In this document: positions 11,288-20,800 of the stretch, one piece after another | Layout of the letters: every line of letters begins with the position of its first letter | Position numbering within the stretch: the stretch's first letter is position 1 | NCBI GenBank assembly: GCA_964454645.1 | Contig: CAYVTM010000010.1 | Coordinates: forward strand, 6,697 to 70,696 | Origin: CAYVTM01 sp964454645 | GTDB lineage: Bacteria > Bacteroidota > Bacteroidia > Sphingobacteriales > Sphingobacteriaceae | Length of the DNA stretch: 64,000 bases | Direction of reading: 5' to 3' | Translations under genes and position numbers: made by a program | The notes under the pieces: model-generated | Database searches by the model: none | What the model was told of the DNA's origin: nothing | Seen by the model: only the letters and a program-made list of their open reading frames with translations

Positions 11288-11767
11288 TTATTTTTTCAAA
11301 TGATTCAGTGGAAATGCCGTTTCTTTTTTCACTTCACTTAAAATAATGCTGCTGTGAAACTGAGCTACATTGGGGATGCTCGAAAACTTATTCAATAAAA
11401 ATTCATTATAAGAAAAAATGTCTTTCGAAACTATCTTCAACAAATAATCATAATTTCCCGATAAACCCAATACCTCCATAATTTCCGGCAATGTGGTTAT
11501 GGCCTGTTCGAATTTTAATATAGCATCTTTGGTTTGATCTTTTAATGTGATATTACAATAAACTAAAATCCCCAGATTAATTTTATCTCTGTTTACAAGC
11601 GCAACGTATTTATTTATGTATCCATCTTTTTCCAAGCCCTTGATACGCTCATACGTGGGCGTTGCGGACAAGCCTATTTGTTTAGCAATCTCTTTTATTG
11701 CAATGGTAGAATCTTGCTGCAAGATCTCGAGTATCTGAATATCTAAATGATCTAAATGTGTTGACAT
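11288..11767 (-). CDS. Lrp/AsnC family transcriptional regulator
   Basis: At 159 residues this is the normal size for the family. The N-terminal winged helix-turn-helix covers about residues 5-60 (LDHLDIQILEILQQDS, IKEIAKQIGLS, YERIKGLEKDGYI). The C-terminal RAM/effector-binding domain follows (VLGLSGNYDYLLKIV), whose GNYDY element is the usual ligand-contact region. Members form octamers that bind DNA and sense amino acids or related metabolites. It stands alone between the two giant surface protein genes, on the same strand. It could regulate them, itself, or the amino-acid genes elsewhere in the window, but nothing in the sequence decides this. Confidence 0.93.
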   Translation of the reverse strand: MSTHLDHLDIQILEILQQDSTIAIKEIAKQIGLSATPTYERIKGLEKDGYINKYVALVNRDKINLGILVYCNITLKDQTKDAILKFEQAITTLPEIMEVLGLSGNYDYLLKIVSKDIFSYNEFLLNKFSSIPNVAQFHSSIILSEVKKETAFPLNHLKK

Positions 11768-11824
11768 AATCCTTTGTTGTAATAAGTTTCCTAAAGATAC
11801 ATTTTTCTTTAAAAAATAGAATAT

Positions 11825-11854
11825 AAAAAGGCATCCCCGTGGGGATGCCTTTTT
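11825..11854 (-). terminator. Hairpin terminator of the 3885-aa surface protein gene
   Basis: AAAAAGGCATCCCC pairs with GGGGATGCCTTTTT around a minimal loop, directly beyond the stop codon at 11880. Symmetric A and T runs make it a bidirectional intrinsic terminator. It also insulates the lrp-like gene from giant-gene read-through. Confidence 0.88.
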
Positions 11855-11879
11855 ATTATTTCAAATAACCATTTATCGA

Positions 11880-14800
11880 TTATCTTTTATTCGACAGGTC
11901 AACAACTCTGATCATTGCACCTTTTCCGTCAACTATTAAGCGTATCATGTACATGCCATTTGCACTTAAGTAGTCTTCATTTTGATACCCGATTTCATGA
12001 GTTCCTGAAGCCTGTAATTCATTTGAAAGCAGCGTGCTTACTTTTCTACCCATCATATCGTAAACTTCGATACTTACATTTGCCGAAATCGGCAAGTCGT
12101 AAGTAATGGTTGTTTCACCCATGAATGGATTGGGTTTCGCACCCAACTTGAATGTTGCAGCCTGTTTGCTTTCTACTCCCAACACTATTATTGTTTGAGT
12201 ACTTACAGATACACAACCCGAAGCCACGTTTGTAATGGTTAAGGTAATGGTATAGGTACCCGGAGTATTGTAATTATGTGTTGGGTTAGGTAACGCTGAA
12301 GTGTTTGCAGAGCCACTTCCCGGATCACCAAAGTTCCAGCTGTATAGCTGACCGGCAACTACACTATTTGCTGAGAACTTAACAACCCACATTACATTAT
12401 CCGTTGAGTCGATTGAGAAGCTTGCGTCCGGTTGTACTTTATTTGTGATCACGATCTGATCGCGGGTTACACAACCGTTTGTTCCGGTTACATCAACATA
12501 GTATGTTCCTGCCAAACCGACCTCAATAGTTTGCGTAGTCGCACCGGTTGACCATAAGTAAGATACTCCGTCTGTTCCTGCATCTAACGTTATCGGTTCG
12601 TTCACACAGATAGCTTGGCTAGGACCTAAGTCAACTACAGGTGCCGGTTTGAAGCTGACCACAACAGAATCTGTTGTTTCACAACCATTCGAACCTGTTA
12701 CAGTTACACCGTATGTTCCTGCATCTGTTACGCTGATCATTTGCGTAGTTGCTCCGGTTGACCATAAGTAAGATACTCCGTCTGTTCCTGCATCAAACAT
12801 TACTGAACTTCCCGGGCAGATTTCCTGATCTGCACCTAAGTCAACTGCAGGAGCCGGTAGATTTGTAATGTTTACGGTATCATATAAAGTACATCCTGTC
12901 GGAGTAATTACGGTTACGGTATATTCACCTGAAACACCCGCATCGTATGTTTGACCGGACCCTACAACTGCACCGTCATGTTGCCATTCGTAAGCAGATC
13001 CCGGGTTACCGGCATCTAATACTACCGGAGCGCTTGAACAGGTAATCTGGTCTGATCCCAAATCTACTGTTGATGGAGGTACAATTGTTACAACGATGTT
13101 GTCTGTCGCCGTACATCCATCTGCATTCGTAACAGTTACAGTATAATCACCCGCAGTATCAACAGTAATGGTTTGAGTAGTTTCACCGGTTGACCATAGA
13201 TAAGCATTGTGAACTCCTGCGTCCAGCACGATTGAACCACCTTCGCACAAATCCCTGTCGTTAAGACTGATCGTGAACGGCGCTCCTACAGTTAAATCAA
13301 CTGTATCAGTACCTGTTAAACCTGCCTGATTAGTTACAACGACTATGTATGTACCTGCATCTGTTGCAGAAACAGTTTGAGTTATACCAAAAGCAGATCC
13401 ATTGTGTGTCCATGCATAAGTAGCGCCCGGGTTTCCGGCATCAAGAATTCTTGGTGATGTACCGCAAATGATTCCGGTAGCCGGACCGATATCTACTGTC
13501 GGTGGAGGTACAACGTGTACAAGTACAGTATCCATAGCGTTGCAGGTACCATCGTTAACCGTAACTATGTATTCATAGGTACCTAAGCCACCGGTAGGCG
13601 TAGCTGTCGGATTGGCTATGTTAGTAGCCGATAATCCTCCGCCCGTTGATTGAGCCCAATTATATGTAAGAGACCCTGCTTGCGTAAATGACATGTTCGG
13701 TCTTACCGATGCCGTAGTGCTTAAAGTTGTAGACGCACACACATCTCCCACCGATCCGTCTATACGATACAAGGCGTTTGAAACAAATGAAGTTGTTGTC
13801 TGGTACACCGTATTGGCCATCCCGGATGTTCCTGTTATACCGTTTGAAAAACAAACTTCAACAAGGAGATTTGATGTTCCATCCCACGAGAATGGCGCAC
13901 TAAAACTATGTATGTTCGCACCGATTGTCGGCGTATAATTAACAGGTCCCCATACAACTGTTGTTGGCGTAACATCAAATGCCGACAAGTTGACTTGTGT
14001 TGTATTAGCCAGTTTTATTGTATAACCGTTCAACGTTGCTCCCGATCCGGTTCCTGCAACCGCTACATCAAATGCTAGTGAAGATAAGTTTCCAGCCTGG
14101 AAGCCCATAGCATTCAACTCCGATGCAAGTATTAAATACTGCTGGCGGCCATTACCATAATATGATGCATAAGGCGCTCCTGTAGTGACTGTCGCACCAT
14201 GTGCGGTTGCGCTATTTCCTATTTTGCTTTCAACAAAAGCATTTAACTGGTAATTACCACCAACCCCTATATAGCCGTCAGCATTAACTTTCAATCTGGA
14301 TTTCAACACAGCATCCTTGTATGTGCCTCCCGGGTATAAACTTGAGTTTGTATTCACACTATTATCAACCGCAATAAAAGAATATCCTACAGAACGTGTT
14401 CCTGCAGCAGGAATCGTAGCAGAGTAAACATTTCCAACATTGGTCATAACAATATCGGTTTGTGAAACGCCGTCAATTGACCAAACTACTGCTGCCGTTG
14501 CTACGCCGGTTGTATCTGTAATCTCAACGGATACCGTATGGTTAACCGGATTACAATCTCCTCCCGCAGGAGTAATTGAAGCGTTAGCAAAATCAGGTCC
14601 GTACCAATCGCCAGGTGGTGCTGGCAATATTTCGATCACATAATCCAATACCTCACCATAACCCGAGTTAGCGCAAGGTGAGAAGTCAACCGCACCACTT
14701 TCCCATGCATGTACACGCATAAGTGTTTTACCGGTTAGGGCCGTAATCGGAGCCGTAAATGTTCCGGCAACAACTCTTGAAGCAGCATTGTTCAGGAATG

Positions 14801-17800
14801 GTCCTTTAAATGCTCTTTCTTCCGGTAAATCGAATACGCCGTTTTGGTTATAGTCGATAAAGACATTCACAGTACCGTTATAATACGTAGCACCACTGGT
14901 AATTAGGCTTACAATGATATTTTGAGGTACCATTTTTTGTGCATATACGCCTGTTAAATGCGTGCGGTCGCCATAAGTTCCGGTTGCAGCAGGATTATTA
15001 TTCGTTGGGAGAGAGTCTCCGTCAGAGAAACTACCCACCGTTACTTTTCCGATATCCGTATCACCGGCATTATTTGAAGTAGCCGGGCAGTATTGATTCA
15101 ATACATACACGTAATCAGGCTTTAATAAGGTATCTGCTCCCGCAAAATTGCTTACGATTAATTCTACCGAATAAATACCCGCGGCATCAAACGTTACTTC
15201 CGGATGCCGAGAAGCAGAAGATGTACCGTTCAGGTATGTAACTGTGTTCGGAGTAAAGTTCCATTCCCAATCGGTTGGCAAATTCGCTGATGTGTCAGTA
15301 AATAAAACAGCAGTAGTATTTGCTAAGGCCGTATTGGCACTTGCTTTAAATCGCGCAACAGGTGTAACAACATGAATAACTTTTAGTGATACAGAATCGG
15401 TATATGAACAAACCCCGTTGTCAACAGTAACTGTATAGGTATAATTACCTACAGCAGATGGAGTTGCTGTCGGGTTGCTAATATTTGTAGCCGATAATCC
15501 GCCACCACTTGTTTGAGTCCAGCTATAAGTAACCGATCCGGATGTCAGGATCCCAATGTTCGGTCTTTGTAAAGCTGAGTCTTCAGCAGCACCTGTACAA
15601 ACCGTTAGGTCGTCTTCAATGCGCCATACCGAAGAACGGTAGGAAGTAGCTGTTTGGTTTACAGAAACGTTTCCATTTGAAACATATCCCGGATTATTAA
15701 AGCATGTTTCAATAATAATGTTTGAAACCCCATCCCATGAATAAGGGGTATTAAAGGTAAAGGTATTAATACCTTGTACCGGAGTATAACTACCATTTGT
15801 ATAAACACCCGTCAAACCTGTCTCAAAAGAAGAAAGAGAGTTCTTCGCCGTACTGCCGATTTTGATCTGGAACCCATCCAAAGCCGGGTTTGCATTTAAT
15901 GCTGCCGCATCGAACGTAATTCCGTTAATGTTTCCGGCAAGAACTCCTGCTGAAGCCAGCTCAGATGCTTTGATCAGGAACTGATGTTTCGCTCCCCAAT
16001 AATAATTACCAAAAGGAGTAGGAAAGCCCGTGCTGGAATTTGTAATGGTTCCGTTGCCCACAACATTTGGAGGGGTTTGTGCCAATAAATTAGCCGTAGA
16101 TCCCAATCCGATGCTGTCTGCATTTGATGAAGCAGTTACAAAGAACGCCGCATCTACATATGAACCTCCGTTCGCTGTACCTATGTTTTGATTAATGCTT
16201 AAGTCTCTTGCAATAAACGAGTAGTCAACTAAAGCACCTGCCGGAGCAGCCGGAATTGTGGCAACATATATGCCCGCAATAACTGCATCAGACATCGGAA
16301 TATCTGCTTGAGCTACCCCATTGATAGACCACACCACCCAAGCGCTATCCACACCGGTAGTATCGCTGATTCCGATCGAAACCTCATGAGGAATATTCAA
16401 ACAGTTTCCACCAGCAGGAACGATAGAATGTGTGGTAAAGTCTGGTGGGAACCAATCGCCCACCGGAGTTATAATTTCAATTGCATAATCTTCTGTTTCA
16501 CCATTTCCAAATGTACCACATGCCGGAGGAGCATTAAAACTGTTTGAAAGAACTACCCTCATACGGCTTACACCAGTTCTTGCATTTAACGGAACCGTAA
16601 AACTTCCAGTAGAGTTTACACCCGCCGCTAAATAAACCCCTGAAGTGAACACTCGCTCTCCCGGATCATCAAAATCCCCATCAATATTGAAGTCGATATA
16701 TATTGAGCGACCTGATGTACTGCTGGTAGTTGAAGATATGTGAGATAACGAGAAATTATAAGTAGGTCCGAAATGTACCTGGAATGGTAAAATCGCTTGT
16801 GTAAAATCACTATATGTACCGGTTGCGGTAACATTATTCGTCGGGGTCAGGTCAGAACCATTGTTCAACAAGGTATCTATGCCTGCCCATATTTTAACAT
16901 TACCGATATCCTGGCCGGCAGCTGATGTTGCGCCCGATATACAATAGTTCAAAATGGCTTCAATTTCTGCCATGTGAATAATAGAATCAGAACCTGCCGG
17001 GTTGGAAACTACCAGCTTAACATCATATATACCCGCCGCAGTGAACCTTACCTTAGGATTTTGAGAAGAGCTGTCGGTTCCGTTAACAAATTCAATGTTA
17101 TTTGGAATCACTTCCCATCTCCATCCATCCGGAATATTTTGTGAATTATCAGTAAATGTAACAACTGTAGGATTAAATCCAACAAGAGCAGTATCGTGAC
17201 TCGTAGTAAAGCCGGCAATCGGCGTTGTTGGTACTAATACAGTAACTACAACCGTATCTGAGAACGAACATAACGAATCGCTTACGGTAGCCACATAATT
17301 ATAAACACCCGGGGTAGGATGCACCGGAGTTACCAATGTATCGCCAACAACGGGGGAGGACAATAAACCACCGGTCCATGTTGCAGGAGCTGTTGCTACA
17401 GTTTGTAAATTCGGATTCAGATAACCAATAGAAACCGGGGTTGCTCCGGAACCTGTTACCCAATTAGTATTATTGTTTTCATCCTTACCCTGTAAGGTTG
17501 CTCCGGCAATTCCGCTCGGGCTTGATACTCCGGTCCCTGTCCAGTCTGCTGACGTTACAGCATTGGTAGCACTGAACACATAGGAGTTTGTAGCTACAGC
17601 GTCAACAATATCATTAGATGGGTTCTTTAAGATCATACCCATATTGCTTCCTGAACCCGGAGCATATGTACCACCAACCACTCTAAATATCAAGTCGGCA
17701 GGAGACGATGTTCCCGCTCCGGCAATATTTACCACAACCACACCATTCGGAGGAACAACTGTACCACCTGGGAAAGTGAAGTTAACAGGAGTAGCGCTTG

Positions 17801-20800
17801 CTGATGTTTCTACCAATAAACGGTAGCCGGACAAATCCCCGGTTCCTAAACCAACATTTGTGATTTCAATATTATCATCATACATGCTTGTTGGCAAATG
17901 CGGCGGCCAAGTAGAATTACTACCATTTCCTGATGGACCTGAGCCACCCGTATAATTAAATAAGTTGAATTCTGTTATTCTAAACGCCGCACCCTTTATT
18001 GCCATCAGGGTTGTTGCTGTTCCTGCATTAATGGCCACATCCGGACCTGCATTCACGTTAAGAGTAGCATCCTTATATGAACTTGAAGCTGTTGTAATGG
18101 TGTTACCATTAATACTTGCATCTTTCACCCATACTGAATAAACCACTTCAACACCTGCGGGGACAGCAGGAATCGTCCCTACATATAGCGTATCCCCTCC
18201 ATTTACATCCATCATATCTACGGGTGTTTGATCAACACCTCCTATAGAGTAGCGGATTTGTACAGAGTCGATACCCGACTCATCATAAACTTTTACATAA
18301 ATAGCATGAGGGGTCGGATTACAATCTCCCACAGGAGGAAGGATCGAATCGATACTTACCACCGGTGTTACGATATCACCAAAATTAGGCATTCCGTCAA
18401 ACTCATCTGCACCAATATCATATCCGGTTCCGCCACCATTTACAGAACCTGCCGGTCCGGGGCGAGCATCACCATCAATATCTGTAGCTACAGAAGCAAT
18501 TGTTTGACCTCTAGATTCAAGATAAGTTAGTGTTGCAGCGGGAATATGCAAGTCGGTTGTACTTGTATATATTGGCTCTTCTACCAGCGAAGCTGAATTA
18601 TAGCCTGGCATCGCTGCTCTGACAGCAACAATATCAGCACTATTAGTTCCTCTTATATTGGCAAGGTTTATCCCATTCGACCACAATGCATTGTTATCAA
18701 AATGAGTAAACACCGAGTCTCCTACCGTATGCGCAAAAGCATATGGATTTCCAATTTCGGAACGTCCGTCTAAAATATTATTTCTAACATCGATGCTTCC
18801 CGCTTTTGTAACACCACTAACAAATAATGCTGCGGTTAAGCTTGCTGCCGCGGTCGGCTGATGTTGAACCGAAACCGTATTATTTACAACCTGGTAACCA
18901 GTACCAGGCCCTGTAACGGCGATACCCGCAGCATTTCGGGTAGCTACCGAATTACCAAAGCTTCTTATATCGTATATAAAGTTATTAGATAACGTTACTT
19001 TCGCGTCGTTATTCGCAATGGCAAGCGTCATACCTACAGCGCCGTATCCGGCAGTATTCAAATGCCTAACTCCCGAAACATCATTCGCTGTAACCAAGCC
19101 GGTATCAATACCTAATGCAAGCTGAATACCGTTCATGGTAGATGTGCTTGAAGTTGTACTGAAAACTCCCGAAACATTGTTATTGCTGATTACAAAATTA
19201 TTGGCATTACCAATTAACATTCCTCTGAAACCAAGGTGATCGTTATTAACGGTATCTCCCATTTGATTTTCGGTTATTAACCAGTTATGGTCAAAATTAT
19301 TGGTATTACCACGCAAGTATAAACCATTTTGGAAACGGGTAATTCTGTTATTCTGAATTGTATTATTATTATTCGGATGATCTGCGTCGCCGCCCAAAGC
19401 ACTTGCCGAACCACTTAATATACCGGCAACTGTAGTACTAGCGGAAGCTCCGTTAATATTAACATTTTTTATTGTATTAAAGGATGATCCTCTATCTGCC
19501 GAGCTTGCAATCCAAATTGCCATATTGGTTGTAGCAGTAGAGCGATTTTGAATAGTAAGATCACGTGTATCGGTACCCGAGTTGGAACCATCAATCGTTA
19601 CATAGTCTGCTCCATTTAATTGGATAATACCCCCTGTTGCTACAGAACCATAGATTACCGGGCTGTTACCTGCCGCAGGACGTATGGTTAAAGTGTTTGT
19701 AGCTGTTCTTTTCGGATTATGAGTAATCACAATCGGGAATACCTCTCCGTTTGCAGCTTTATAAGCCGTATCTATTAGTTCGAAAACTACCGGAGATGTT
19801 ATGGTACATACCTCATTGAATGCGTTCACCGCTTCCGTGATCGTATTAAATGTACCTCCGGCTCCAACAGTAACCACACCTCCCATTGAAGTGTTGCTTA
19901 CATTTATTGTAAAGGTGTCTGTTGTGTATGTACAACCCGTTTCGGAATCAAAAATAGTAAGTGTATAACCGGTAGTATCTGTCGGAGAAACTTTGATTGA
20001 AGCTGTCGTTCCAACCACAGAGGAACCGTCTGACCACGAATAAGAAGCAAAGTTTATAGGAGTTCCAAACACAAATGCCGGCAAAGTACTTCCACTTGTT
20101 GTGTTTGCGGGCATCGCACCACAAGCTGCAAAGTTATCTGCATACCTTCCCGAAACAGAAGTGTATGATGTCGCGCTGCCCCGTACTGCCGAATTGTTTG
20201 TATATATACTCCCGGTATTTCCCGGGTCATTTTCAAAACATACCTCTATAAGAATATTGGATGTTCCATCCCAAATAAAAGGCAATTTGAATGGAATTGT
20301 TTTTAATCCATTCGTAGATACCGGTGATAATGCTGCCGGGCCAAATGCGGTAGCCAACGGATCTGATAAGAATGAACCGGAAACTAACGAGCTTTCTAAC
20401 GTATGACCAATTTTAAGAGTATAATTATTAAAAGGAAGAGTAGATACAGCAGATGTAACATCAACCGATAAGCTGGTTAATGGACCTGCAACATAGCCCG
20501 CATCGGTCATTAGCTGAGCGCTGATTAAATATTGAGTTCTTTGACTTTCATAATACTGAGCAAACGGACCATATCCTGAATTGCTAGTTCCCCCGGCTAT
20601 GGTTGTTGCACCACCGCCAACGGGAGGGCCTTGAGGAGGCATTGTTGCCGATAATGTTATTGAGTCTCCTAAACACAAGGGTTGCCCACCATCAGAAACG
20701 ATAACCAAATTTAAATTAGTCAACGGTTCGTCAGAATAAGTGGCTCCGCTATAGTTTGAGAATAAGCCGGATGAACTCCATGCCGAAATTGACCACGATA

